From positions 1 to 64,000 of the forward strand of contig CANNHN010000011.1 of the NCBI GenBank assembly GCA_947504725.1: a stretch of 64,000 bases of DNA. Direction: 5' to 3'. The notes under the pieces are model-generated. The model was not told the DNA's origin, searched no databases, and saw only the letters and a program-made list of their open reading frames with translations. How positions within the stretch are numbered: position 1 is the stretch's first letter; every line of letters begins with the position of its first letter. The DNA comes from Bacteroidota bacterium. Its GTDB lineage: Bacteria > Bacteroidota > Bacteroidia > 2-12-FULL-35-15. Below, one piece after another: positions 24,095-33,192 of this stretch. A program made the translations under genes and the position numbers.

Positions 24095-25891
24095 ATGAAA
24101 ATGGAGAATATTAGAAATTTTTGCATCATTGCCCACATCGATCACGGAAAGAGTACTCTTGCTGACCGTCTTTTAGAATATACCAATACCATCAACAAAC
24201 GCGACATGCAAGCACAAGTGTTGGATGATATGGATTTGGAGAAAGAACGTGGTATTACGATTAAAAGTCACGCTATTCAAATGGATTATGAATTGAATGG
24301 CAAGAAGTACGTATTGAATTTAATTGATACTCCGGGTCACGTTGATTTTTCCTATGAAGTTTCTCGTTCCATTGCTGCTTGTGAAGGTGCTTTGTTGATT
24401 GTAGATGCTGCACAAGGAATTCAAGCACAAACCATTTCCAACTTATACCTTGCCCTAGGAAACGATTTAGAAATCATTCCTATCCTCAATAAAATTGATT
24501 TACCAAGTGCTGAACCTGAATTAGTAAAAGATCAAATTGTAGAATTATTAGGTTGCAAACGCGAAGAAATTATGGCCGCTTCTGGTAAAACAGGAATGGG
24601 CGTACATGATATTTTAGAAGCGATTGTAGCAAGAATTCCTGCTCCAAAAGGTGATCCAACTGGACCATTACAAGCATTAATCTTTGATTCTGTTTACAAC
24701 TCCTTCAGAGGAATTATCGCTTATTTTAAAGTGACAAATGGTAGCATCAAAAAAGGTGATAAAGTAAAATTTTTCGCAACAGAAAAAGAATACAATGCCG
24801 ATGAAATTGGTGTATTACGTTTAAAACAAGAACCTCGAACGGAAGTAAAGACAGGTGATGTAGGTTATATCATTTCTGGAATTAAAGATGCGAGAGAAGT
24901 AAAAGTGGGTGATACCATTACAACGGTAAACAATCCATGTGCTGGAGGAATTCAAGGATTTGAAGAGGTGAAACCAATGGTATTTGCTGGTATTTATCCT
25001 GTAGATACAGAAGATTTTGAAGAGTTACGTTACTCCATGGAAAAACTTCAATTGAATGATGCTTCTTTAACTTGGGAGCCTGAATCATCTGCAGCATTAG
25101 GCTTTGGATTCCGTTGCGGATTCTTAGGAATGTTGCACATGGAAATTATTCAAGAACGATTGGAACGCGAATTCAACATGACCGTTATCACCACTGTTCC
25201 CAACGTTTCGTATCATGCATACAGCACAAAAAATGAATTGATGGTGGTAAACAACCCATCCGATTTACCTGATCCAAGTAAATTAGATAGAGTTGAAGAA
25301 CCTTATATCAAAGCACAAATCATTACCAAATCCGAATACGTTGGTAACATCATGAGTTTGTGTATTGGCAAACGTGGAATTATTACCAACCAAATTTATT
25401 TGACAACAGATAGAGTTGAATTGATGTTTGATATGCCATTAGGTGAAATCGTTTTCGATTTTTATGATCGCTTAAAAACCATTTCAAAAGGATACGCATC
25501 TTTTGATTACCAACCTTTAGATTACCGCCAAAGTTATTTAGTAAAACTAGATATTTTATTAAACGCAGAACCTGTAGATGCATTATCTTCTTTGATTCAC
25601 AGAGATAATGCTTACGAGTTTGGCAAAAAGATGTGTGAGAAATTGAAAGAATTAATTCCACGTCAGCAATTCGAAATTCCTATTCAAGCTGCTATCGGAG
25701 CAAAAATTATTGCCCGCGAAACTATCAAAGCAATGCGTAAAGATGTGACTGCTAAATGTTATGGTGGTGACATTTCCCGTAAACGTAAATTGTTGGAAAA
25801 ACAAAAAGAAGGAAAGAAACGAATGCGTTCTGTTGGTAGTGTAGAAATCCCGCAAAGTGCATTTATGGCGGTGTTGAAGTTGAATGATTAG
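24095..25891 (+). CDS. lepA: Elongation factor 4
   Basis: A 598-residue translational GTPase that acts on stalled or hyper-accurate ribosomes (back-translocation and biogenesis). G1 AHIDHGKST at about 13-21, G2/G3 RGITIKSH and [12 protein letters not shown], and G4 LNKIDLPSA are all visible. The C-terminal tail [25 protein letters not shown] (about 560-584) is the LepA-specific domain that sets it apart from EF-G. Length equals E. coli LepA (599). Two ATGs six bases apart (24095 and 24101) are possible; family starts at the second are equally good. A terminator follows at 25951. Confidence 0.97.
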   Translation: MKMENIRNFCIIAHIDHGKSTLADRLLEYTNTINKRDMQAQVLDDMDLEKERGITIKSHAIQMDYELNGKKYVLNLIDTPGHVDFSYEVSRSIAACEGALLIVDAAQGIQAQTISNLYLALGNDLEIIPILNKIDLPSAEPELVKDQIVELLGCKREEIMAASGKTGMGVHDILEAIVARIPAPKGDPTGPLQALIFDSVYNSFRGIIAYFKVTNGSIKKGDKVKFFATEKEYNADEIGVLRLKQEPRTEVKTGDVGYIISGIKDAREVKVGDTITTVNNPCAGGIQGFEEVKPMVFAGIYPVDTEDFEELRYSMEKLQLNDASLTWEPESSAALGFGFRCGFLGMLHMEIIQERLEREFNMTVITTVPNVSYHAYSTKNELMVVNNPSDLPDPSKLDRVEEPYIKAQIITKSEYVGNIMSLCIGKRGIITNQIYLTTDRVELMFDMPLGEIVFDFYDRLKTISKGYASFDYQPLDYRQSYLVKLDILLNAEPVDALSSLIHRDNAYEFGKKMCEKLKELIPRQQFEIPIQAAIGAKIIARETIKAMRKDVTAKCYGGDISRKRKLLEKQKEGKKRMRSVGSVEIPQSAFMAVLKLND

Positions 25892-25950
25892 TTTGTCGCG
25901 AAGTCGCAAAGGCACGAAGAAAATTAGAAAACAGACCTTATTATTACATT

Positions 25951-25975
25951 AAAAAGCCCTTCAAAGGGCTTTTTT
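25951..25975 (+). terminator. Terminator after lepA
   Basis: AAAAAGCCCT pairs with AGGGCTTTTT across TCAA and is followed by more T, about 60 bases after the stop. Confidence 0.8.
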
Positions 25976-26084
25976 TATTGAAAACTTTCCGTCTTGGTGC
26001 CTTTGTGGCAAATATTTCCAAAAACCCTGTAACTTTACCCTTCCTTAGTCGTCTTAAATCTGAAATCGCACAAAAAACGCTACA

Positions 26085-26570
26085 ATGACTGTCGAAGAAT
26101 TCAACAAAACTGTTGATTTACATGCAGATAACCTCTACCGGTTTATCCTTAAGAATATTAAGGATTCGGAGAAAGCGCGCGACATTGTGCAGGACACATA
26201 TGAAAAAATGTGGCTAAAAGTATCGGAAGTGGAAAGCACCAATGCCAAATCCTATATGTTTACCACCGCTTATCGCACAATGATTGATAAAATCAGAAGA
26301 GATAAGAAACAGGGCGATATGACCGATGCTAATTTGAATAGCTTAAGTTCAAACCGTCAGTACAGTGATTTAAAAGAAATATTGAATGAAGCATTAAATA
26401 AATTACCCGAAATACAGCGCTCCGTAATTTTGTTACGCGATTACGAAGGATACAATTATGCCGAAATAGGGGAAATAACCAATTTAAGTGAGTCACAAGT
26501 AAAAGTATATATTTTCAGAGCGCGTGGTTTTTTAAAGAACTATATCGGTGCAATGGAAAATGTTATTTAG
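26085..26570 (+). CDS. ECF-type RNA polymerase sigma factor
   Basis: A 161-residue sigma-70-family factor of the extracytoplasmic-function group. Region 2 is at about 10-75 (LYRFILKNIKDSEKARDIVQDTYEKMWLKV). Region 4 is at about 105-155 with LPEIQRSVILLRDYEGYNYAEIGEITNLSESQVKVYIFRARGFLK, a clear helix-turn-helix. Region 3 is missing, as is normal. It lies 34 bases before a single-pass membrane protein in the same direction, the usual sigma/anti-sigma arrangement. A TAACTTTA element at 26030-26037 may be its promoter. The stimulus is not evident. Confidence 0.93.
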   Translation: MTVEEFNKTVDLHADNLYRFILKNIKDSEKARDIVQDTYEKMWLKVSEVESTNAKSYMFTTAYRTMIDKIRRDKKQGDMTDANLNSLSSNRQYSDLKEILNEALNKLPEIQRSVILLRDYEGYNYAEIGEITNLSESQVKVYIFRARGFLKNYIGAMENVI

Positions 26571-26603
26571 ACACAAGTATCAAGTATCAGGACACAAGAC
26601 ATA

Positions 26604-27902
26604 ATGAACATAAACAAAAATAACTACGAAGCTTTTTTCCTTGATTATCACGAAGGAAATCTTTCACCTCAACAGGTGGCTGACTTGTTATTGTTTATAG
26701 AACAACATCCTGAATTAAAAGAAGAATTTGAATGTTTTGAAAATGTAACCTTAGATGATTTATCAAATGTTTCGTTCGAAGGAAAAGCCTCTTTGAAAAA
26801 GGAAATTACTCTTGACAACAGAGAGGAATATTTTATCCGCAATGTAGAAAACACATTAACGTCTGCCGAAAAAAACTTATTAGATACATTCATCAAACAA
26901 CATCCCCAATTTTTAACAGAGCTTGAATTGTTTAAAAAGACAAAAGTGTTTGCGGATGCTTCTGTCGTTTTTGAAAACAAAGAAGCCTTAAAGAAAACTG
27001 TTGTTACTACAGAGGATTTGTTGATAGCATCAGTTGAAGGGCTATTGACAAAACAAGAGCATGTTTTCTTAAATCAGCAACTATCGGTTGATGCAGAAAT
27101 GCAAAACAATTATAGTTTGTACAAACAAACAAAATTGGTTGCGGACGCTTCTATCGTTTATGAAAACAAAGAAGAATTAAAACGCAAAGAGAGAAAAATT
27201 GTTCCTCTTTTCTACTACGTTGCTGCGGCTGCATCCATTGCTTTATTAATAGGATTGTTCTTTATCTTCAATGGCAATAAAAACAACGAACAAAATTTTG
27301 CTGATAAAACCAATGGAGAAAAAATACCTCCGATAGAAAACAACAACCCGAATGCAGTTGTAAAAAACAATCAACCAATTGAAAATAGTTCTATCGCTCC
27401 AAATCAAGTTGCTACTATTGTAAAAAACAACAAAGTAAAAATCGTTCGCAAAGAGAACTCTAACGAACCTCCTGTAATTGTTAACGAACAACCTTTAAAT
27501 ATTGCAGAAAATAAGCCTGAAAACAAAAACGAAATTGTTCCCGAAAATAATCCAATAGCAAAAATTGAAGAGCCGAAAACAAACAAAGTAGAAGCTCCTG
27601 TATTTGCGAAAGTTGAAAACAAACAACCAACAACCAACACACCTACCGAATTTCTTTCTTTAAAAGAAGTAGTAGCTCAAAAATTAAAAGAGAAAACATT
27701 GGATGAAGAATCACTTGCTGCACAAAAACAAAACGGTCGTTCAAAAAGATTCACCGGCTGGGATTTTGCACAAATTGCAACAAGAGGAATCAGCAAAGTA
27801 ACTGGACGAGATGTAGAAGTAAAACCCACCTACAATGATGAAGGAGATGTAACGGCTTATGCTTTAGGCGGTGGATTTCAAGTAACAAGAGGAAAACAGT
27901 AA
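26604..27902 (+). CDS. Single-pass membrane protein with triplicated N-terminal module, probable anti-sigma factor
   Basis: A 432-residue protein. Residues 8-67, 75-132 and 138-195 are three tandem copies of a helical unit. Copies share a tyrosine/Glu start (EAFFLDYHEGNLS; EEYFIRNVENTLT; EDLLIASVEGLLT) and a Glu/Asp end (SFEGKASLKKE; VFENKEALKKT; VYENKEELKRK). A membrane segment at about 201-222 (PLFYYVAAAASIALLIGLFF) follows. About 225-360 is Asn/Pro/Lys/Glu-rich and disordered. The C-terminal 70 residues contain FTGWDFAQIATRGISKVTGRDVEVKPTYNDEG, a compact outer domain. Position behind the sigma factor and topology suggest it holds the sigma factor. The N-terminal unit fits the short anti-sigma helical domains, but I cannot confirm it. 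The triplication is odd. Confidence 0.8.
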   Translation: MNINKNNYEAFFLDYHEGNLSPQQVADLLLFIEQHPELKEEFECFENVTLDDLSNVSFEGKASLKKEITLDNREEYFIRNVENTLTSAEKNLLDTFIKQHPQFLTELELFKKTKVFADASVVFENKEALKKTVVTTEDLLIASVEGLLTKQEHVFLNQQLSVDAEMQNNYSLYKQTKLVADASIVYENKEELKRKERKIVPLFYYVAAAASIALLIGLFFIFNGNKNNEQNFADKTNGEKIPPIENNNPNAVVKNNQPIENSSIAPNQVATIVKNNKVKIVRKENSNEPPVIVNEQPLNIAENKPENKNEIVPENNPIAKIEEPKTNKVEAPVFAKVENKQPTTNTPTEFLSLKEVVAQKLKEKTLDEESLAAQKQNGRSKRFTGWDFAQIATRGISKVTGRDVEVKPTYNDEGDVTAYALGGGFQVTRGKQ

Positions 27903-27929
27903 AAATCCCCTAAAACAAAAACACACCCC

Positions 27930-28096
27930 TAACCCCTCTCAAGAGCTATCTGGATCAAAAGGAGAATAAATAGCCCTACCGGGCATTCGCGAAATCTCCC
28001 TAGCCCCCTTTTCCAAAGGGGAATAGATTCTCCTCACAATTATGACAACAAAAAAATGCATTGAACTATTGTCACTTCGAGCGGAGTCGAGAAGCG
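27930..28096. repeat. CCCCT-type and REP-type repeats before nadB
   Basis: CACCCCTAACCCCTCTCAAG (27931-27950) and TAGCCCCCTTTTCCAAAGGG (about 28001-28021) are members of the CCCCT hairpin family. CACTTCGAGCGGAGTCGAGA (28073 on) is the REP half-site also seen at 11691. No gene is visible. Confidence 0.7.
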
Positions 28097-28103
28097 TAAT
28101 TCG

Positions 28104-29681
28104 TTAAGATTCGTAATTTGTAGTTTTAGGATAGTTCACCGTATAATGCAACCCTCTACTTTCTTTTCTTTCTCTTGCATGCTTAATAATGATGTAAGCA
28201 ACATTGATGATGTTTCTTAATTCACACAATTTCGGAGAAATAATTGTTTTTAAATAAAGTGCTTCATTCTCTTTATACAAAATTTCCAAACGATCAAATG
28301 CTCGTTGTAAACGAATATCAGAGCGAACAATTCCAACATAGTTCGTCATAATGGCTTGCACTTCTCTTAAACTTTGAATCAACAAAACCATTTCTTCGGG
28401 ATGTGCTGTTCCTTCTGCATCCCAATCTGGGATAGCATCACAAAAATTTATAGCTTTTGAATCTTCCACTGCAGCAATGGATGCATGATGAGAATATACA
28501 ATTGCTTCCAACAAAGAATTGGATGCCAAACGATTGGCTCCATGCAATCCTGTTGACGAACATTCTCCAATAGCATACAAAAGATTAATGTTGCTCCGTC
28601 CTTCTTTATCAACTTTAATTCCTCCACACATATAATGCGCTGCAGGCACAACAGGAATAAAATCTTTTGTAATATCGATTCCCAAGCTCAAACATTTCTC
28701 ATAAATATTTGGGAAATGTTTTATCAATTCCGCTTTATCTAAATGACGGCAATCCAAATACACATAATCATCTCCACGTGTTTTCATTTCATTGTCGATT
28801 GCACGTGCAACAATATCTCGAGGTGCTAATGATTTTCGTTCATCGTATTTTTGCATGAATTCATTTCCATCAATGGTCTTTAAAATTCCACCGAAACCAC
28901 GAACAGCTTCTGAAATTAAAAAAGAAGGACTTTCACCAGGATTGTATAAAGAAGTAGGATGAAACTGATAAAATTCCATGCCTTCGATTCTTCCTTTCGC
29001 ACGATATACCATAGCGACACCATCACCTGTTGCAATTGTCGGATTGGTAGTTATACTATACACATGGCCGGCTCCACCTGTCGCCATCAAAATGGTTTTC
29101 GCTAAAATTGTTTCAATTTTATTGCTTCTTAAATTCAAAACATACGCTCCGTAACATTCAATATCGGGTGTACGACTATTTACTTCTTTTCCTAAATGAT
29201 GTTGCGTTAAAATATCAATAGCAAAATGGTGATCTAAAATTTCGATGTTTTCATGTTTATGAATGGCAGCTAATAATGCACGTTCAATTTCATACCCTGT
29301 ATTGTCTTTGTGATGCAAAATACGATGTTCTGAATGACCGCCTTCTTTTGCCAAATCGTATTCACCACTTTCTGTTTTATCAAACTTCGCTCCCCATGCA
29401 ATTAATTCGTTTACTCTTTCAGTAGATTCATTTATGACCATCCGCACAATTTCTTCATCACAAATTCCATCTCCAGCAATCAATGTATCTTGTATATGTT
29501 TCTCGAAACTATCAGGACTGTACATCACAGCTGCTATTCCGCCTTGCGCATATTTTGTATTGCTCTCGTCTTCATTGGCTTTGGTTATCATACATACCTT
29601 TCCATGCTGCGCTACTTTTAATGCGTAACTCAAGCCTGCTATTCCCGAACCAATAATTAAAAAGTCTATTTTTCTTTTCAT
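28104..29681 (-). CDS. nadB: L-aspartate oxidase
   Basis: A 525-residue FAD flavoprotein that oxidises aspartate to iminoaspartate, the first step of de novo NAD synthesis; NadA uses the product. The FAD-binding Rossmann motif is IIGSGIAGLSYAL (about 9-21). GGIAAV, EGGHSEHRILHHKDNTG, FHPTSL and HGANRLASNSLLEAIVYSHHA are succinate-dehydrogenase/aspartate-oxidase family marks. The conserved Arg of the active site is in EAVRGFGGIL. NadA and NadC are not in the window. Upstream lies a REP hairpin. It is a single-gene unit divergent from nfu. Confidence 0.95.
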   Translation of the reverse strand: MKRKIDFLIIGSGIAGLSYALKVAQHGKVCMITKANEDESNTKYAQGGIAAVMYSPDSFEKHIQDTLIAGDGICDEEIVRMVINESTERVNELIAWGAKFDKTESGEYDLAKEGGHSEHRILHHKDNTGYEIERALLAAIHKHENIEILDHHFAIDILTQHHLGKEVNSRTPDIECYGAYVLNLRSNKIETILAKTILMATGGAGHVYSITTNPTIATGDGVAMVYRAKGRIEGMEFYQFHPTSLYNPGESPSFLISEAVRGFGGILKTIDGNEFMQKYDERKSLAPRDIVARAIDNEMKTRGDDYVYLDCRHLDKAELIKHFPNIYEKCLSLGIDITKDFIPVVPAAHYMCGGIKVDKEGRSNINLLYAIGECSSTGLHGANRLASNSLLEAIVYSHHASIAAVEDSKAINFCDAIPDWDAEGTAHPEEMVLLIQSLREVQAIMTNYVGIVRSDIRLQRAFDRLEILYKENEALYLKTIISPKLCELRNIINVAYIIIKHARERKESRGLHYTVNYPKTTNYES

Positions 29682-29694
29682 AAGAATTAAAACA

Positions 29695-29746
29695 CTTCGA
29701 CTCCGCTCAGTGTGACATTACGATGTCAGTCTGAGCGGAGTCGAAG
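29695..29746. repeat. REP-family inverted repeat between nadB and nfu
   Basis: CTTCGACTCCGCTCAG (29695-29710) and its exact complement (29731-29746) flank a 20-base loop. It sits 14 bases upstream of the nadB start, so it must overlap or bound the nadB promoter. Confidence 0.85.
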
Positions 29747-29824
29747 ACTAGACAATGCGTAAAGATAATTGCAGATACTTTTAGTACCTTTGTAATATTA
29801 TTACTTATCAAAATTACAGAAAAG

Positions 29825-30448
29825 ATGGACACAATCGTTAAAAAGCCAATTATCATATACGCAGAGAGTACGCCCAATCCTTCATCCATGAAGTTTGTTG
29901 CCAATCAATTGATGGTACACGATGGAGCAACTGCACAATATCTTTCAAAATCAGAAACAAAAGGCTCACCACTGGCTGCTAAATTATTTGATTTCCCTTT
30001 TGTAAAAGCCGTTTTTATGGCTGCCAATTTTGTTACAATTTCTAAAACAGATTCGGTTGCTTGGGAAGAAATAACATTGGAGTTGCGTGATTTTATCCGT
30101 ATTTATATTTCGGAAGGACATCCAATTATCACAGAAGTCCCAAAAACAGAAGTTGCAATTGATAATACTTTTACGGAAACAAAAGAAGTTTTTACGGAGC
30201 ATGCTGCACCAACAAATGAAGTAGAAGTTAAAATTGTAGAAGCACTAGAACAATATATTCGTCCGGCTGTTGAAGGTGATGGAGGAAGTATTACATTCAA
30301 AAGTTTTATTGATGGAGTTGTAACAGTTCAATTGCGAGGAGCATGTAGCGGTTGCCCTTCTTCTACAGTTACTCTAAAAGCAGGAATAGAAGGATTGCTT
30401 AAACGAATGATACCTGAAGTGAAGGAAGTTGTTTCGGAGGCCGTTTAA
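29825..30448 (+). CDS. nfu: NifU/Nfu-type iron-sulfur carrier protein
   Basis: A 207-residue protein with two domains that carries [4Fe-4S] clusters to targets. Residues 8-95 are an Nfu N-terminal domain (IYAESTPNPSSMKFVANQ). About 130-205 is the NifU C-terminal domain with the cluster-binding Cys174-x2-Cys177 in GACSGCPSS. The connecting 100-130 is acidic and flexible. The same layout is found in mitochondrial NFU1. It is a single gene, with a terminator at 30495. A TACCTTTG box lies at 29785-29792. The suf operon it probably works with is at 53741-57636. Confidence 0.93.
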   Translation: MDTIVKKPIIIYAESTPNPSSMKFVANQLMVHDGATAQYLSKSETKGSPLAAKLFDFPFVKAVFMAANFVTISKTDSVAWEEITLELRDFIRIYISEGHPIITEVPKTEVAIDNTFTETKEVFTEHAAPTNEVEVKIVEALEQYIRPAVEGDGGSITFKSFIDGVVTVQLRGACSGCPSSTVTLKAGIEGLLKRMIPEVKEVVSEAV

Positions 30449-30494
30449 CAGTTTAACAGTTGGAAATTTTAAAGTTTCTAAACGTATTAAAAAT

Positions 30495-30535
30495 AAAAAA
30501 GTCCAAAGTTGTATCATACAACTTTGGACTTTTTT
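30495..30535. terminator. Bidirectional terminator between nfu and the SBBP protein gene
   Basis: AAAAAAGTCCAAAGTTGT and its exact complement ACAACTTTGGACTTTTTT flank a five-base ATCAT centre. It serves both converging genes, 47 bases after nfu and 16 bases before the stop of the minus-strand gene. Confidence 0.9.
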
Positions 30536-30550
30536 ATTTTGAACTTTTAA

Positions 30551-33055
30551 CTAGTTCTTTACTACCTTCTTCGTAACTATAGTATCACCTGTAATTACTT
30601 GCAAATAATAGATTCCATTTGCATTTTCAGCAATGCTGATATTTTTCTTGTTGATGCCCGGAGTTCCATCCATCTCTTCTGAATAGATTAATTGCCCCGT
30701 AAAATTCATTACATTCATTTTAACTTGTTCCGATTTTTCCAATTGGAATTCCAAAGTAAAATCGGTTGTAGCAGGATTTGGATACACACTTAACAGCAAT
30801 GCATTTGCTGTTTCTTCAATTCCAAAATTATTTATATTAAACACAGCTGAAACCGTTGAGCAACCTAATACATTAAACACCTCTACATAATAATTTCCAT
30901 TTGCAGTAAATTGGAAATTTTGACTTGTAGCACCAGCAACAGGTAATCCATTAAAATACCATTGATACGCAAAATAAGAAGGGGTGCACATCAATGAATC
31001 TACTCCTTGAGTTATGGTTGGTAATCCAGGATTTCCTAAAACATAAATAGTAACCGAATCTGTATTTGTACAACCGCCTGTTGCAGTTCCAACAACGGTG
31101 TAAGTTGTAGTAACGGTTGGACCAGCAATCGGATTTGCAATATTTGGATCACTTAAAGAACCAATAGGAGTCCACACATAAGAAATTCCACCAGTTGCTA
31201 ATAAATTTGCGTTTGTACTTAAACAAGTACTATCATTCGGGCCAGCATCAATAGGTGGCAAACCAAAAACAGTAACTACTTGTGTTGCCGTTGCAGAACA
31301 TCCTATTCCATTTGTTACAGTAACTGTATACGTTCCAGAAGTTGAAACTGTAATTGATGATAATGTATCACTTGCTCCAGTGCTCCATAAATATGTAGCT
31401 GCTGCAGCTGATGTTAATGTAACAGAACCACCAGTACAAAAAGATGTTGGTCCGCTTGGAGTAATACCTGGTGATGGAAGTGGAATAACGTTCACTATAA
31501 TTGTATCGTTATCTGTACAACCATTTCCGTTTGTAATAGCAACTACATACGTTGTAGTAACCGTTGGATTTGCAATTGGATTTGCAATGTTTGTAAAGTT
31601 TAATCCTGCTGAAGGTGTCCATAAATAGCTAATTGCACCAGGTGCAGAAGAATTTAATTGAACCGAACTACCATTACAAATACTAGTATCTGCACCTGCA
31701 TCCGATTTTAATTGACAATATTTGATAGTTTCAAAATCTTCGTTAGAACCTGCACCCCTACTCATTCCCGCAACAAAAACATTCCCAAGTGCATCAACTG
31801 CAACTGAAGCTGCCTGATCAGAATTGTTACCTGTTCCGTTATATTTTGTTATCCATTCTTGAGTTCCTGCTGCATCGTATTTGATGGTCATGTAATCATT
31901 ATTCGCTCCTGCAGTAAAAGAATATCCTGTGATGTAAACATTTCCAGTTGCATCTACTGCAATTGATTTCCCTTCATCATATCCGTTGGATGGACCGTTA
32001 TAACGAGCTGTCCATTGCGTAGCTCCAGCATTATTATATTTAATTGTAAATGCATCTTCAGCTGTACTTCCTACTCCAACACTTTTTCCAGTTACATAAA
32101 CATTTCCAGTTGGATCTAAAGCAATAGCATTAGCTCGATCGTAATCATTACCTGTACCATTATAGTTCTGTGCCCATTGTTGAACACCAGCCGAATTGTA
32201 TTTTACAGTAGAATAATTATAGTTGGTTAAAACTAACGTTTGACTATAGCCTGTTACATACACATTTCCAGAACCATCTACAGCAATAGCACGTGCCTCA
32301 TCGTAATTTCCATCTGGACCATTGTACTGCGTAGCCCATTGCTGTGCCCCTGCCAAATTATATTTAATAGTGATGAAATTAAAGTCGGCAGCAGCGCTGA
32401 TATAAGTATAACCAGTAATGTAAGAATCACCAGTAACAGCGTCTACAAAAATTGCGAAACCTGCATCAATCAATCCGCCAGCACCATCAAAACGGTTAGC
32501 AAATTGCTGAACCCCTGCAGAGTTATATCTAACGGTGGTAGCAGCACTGTTTGATCCCGCTCCGTCACTGGTTCCAGTAACAAAAACGTTTCCTGCATTG
32601 TCTACTGCCACATCCCAAGCTTCATCAGTTCCCGCAGCTGTATTCGTATAGCGTGACGCCCATTGTTGAACACCAGCAGAGTTGTATTTTACTGTACCAT
32701 AATCATACCCACCTGCCCCTAAACTCCAACCAGTTACATAAACGTTCCCAGAGCCATCTACTGTAATAGCATGCGCTTCATCCAGACCATTTCCAGGACC
32801 ATTGTATTCCGTTCTCCACACCTGAGCTCCAACTGCATCGTATTTAATTGTAACATAATCAAAATTCCCGCTTGTTGCTCCAAGACCTATCCCTGTTACA
32901 TATACGTTTCCTGAAGCATCCACAAACATATCTTCTGCCTTGTCAATATTGCTTCCCCCACTGGTATAACGTGTTTGCCACTGAATATTTATTTGCGCAT
33001 TCAGTGCTAAAAATGAGGTTCCCGAGATAAGAATAGATAGTAGTACTTTTTTCAT
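30551..33055 (-). CDS. SBBP-repeat (beta-propeller) protein with Ig-like domains and T9SS sorting domain
   Basis: An 834-residue secreted protein. Signal peptide 1-20. About 25-440 contains eight copies of a ~52-residue SBBP repeat, each with a core like DEAHAITVDGSGNVYVTGWS and a YNGxG or YTN turn, forming one or more beta-propellers. Next are two or three Ig/PKD-like units with Cys (DTSICNGSSVQLNSSAPGA; DSTCLSTNANLLATGG; PTITQGVDSLMCTPS). The C-terminal 75 residues (YPNPATTDFTLEFQLEK to TKKVVKN) are a type A T9SS sorting domain. Function is probably surface binding; no enzyme motif is seen. It has its own promoter at 33078-33110. Confidence 0.9.
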   Translation of the reverse strand: MKKVLLSILISGTSFLALNAQINIQWQTRYTSGGSNIDKAEDMFVDASGNVYVTGIGLGATSGNFDYVTIKYDAVGAQVWRTEYNGPGNGLDEAHAITVDGSGNVYVTGWSLGAGGYDYGTVKYNSAGVQQWASRYTNTAAGTDEAWDVAVDNAGNVFVTGTSDGAGSNSAATTVRYNSAGVQQFANRFDGAGGLIDAGFAIFVDAVTGDSYITGYTYISAAADFNFITIKYNLAGAQQWATQYNGPDGNYDEARAIAVDGSGNVYVTGYSQTLVLTNYNYSTVKYNSAGVQQWAQNYNGTGNDYDRANAIALDPTGNVYVTGKSVGVGSTAEDAFTIKYNNAGATQWTARYNGPSNGYDEGKSIAVDATGNVYITGYSFTAGANNDYMTIKYDAAGTQEWITKYNGTGNNSDQAASVAVDALGNVFVAGMSRGAGSNEDFETIKYCQLKSDAGADTSICNGSSVQLNSSAPGAISYLWTPSAGLNFTNIANPIANPTVTTTYVVAITNGNGCTDNDTIIVNVIPLPSPGITPSGPTSFCTGGSVTLTSAAAATYLWSTGASDTLSSITVSTSGTYTVTVTNGIGCSATATQVVTVFGLPPIDAGPNDSTCLSTNANLLATGGISYVWTPIGSLSDPNIANPIAGPTVTTTYTVVGTATGGCTNTDSVTIYVLGNPGLPTITQGVDSLMCTPSYFAYQWYFNGLPVAGATSQNFQFTANGNYYVEVFNVLGCSTVSAVFNINNFGIEETANALLLSVYPNPATTDFTLEFQLEKSEQVKMNVMNFTGQLIYSEEMDGTPGINKKNISIAENANGIYYLQVITGDTIVTKKVVKN

Positions 33056-33077
33056 GCTAATGAGTAATAAGTTTAGT

Positions 33078-33110
33078 CAAAACTAAGCTTTTTTATCATT
33101 AATCTAACAA
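33078..33110 (-). promoter_or_regulatory. Promoter of the SBBP protein gene
   Basis: Minus-strand TTG (33110-33108), 22-base spacer, TAGTTTTG (33085-33078), a match to TAnnTTTG, 22 bases upstream of the start. The spacer is slightly long. Confidence 0.5.
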
Positions 33111-33192
33111 TTTTAAAGATAAAAATTTGTCCAAACAAAATTTTTATTACATTTACATTTCGTAATCATATAACGACTAAACAACTTTTTGA

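Noticed and set aside
25383-25915. Minus-strand open frames within and after lepA
   Set aside because: They are complements of strongly conserved lepA codons and carry no recognisable domain.
29769-29792. Full promoter for nfu at TTG...TACCTTTG
   Set aside because: The spacer is only 13 bases, too short for the Bacteroidota pattern; only the -7-like box is noted.
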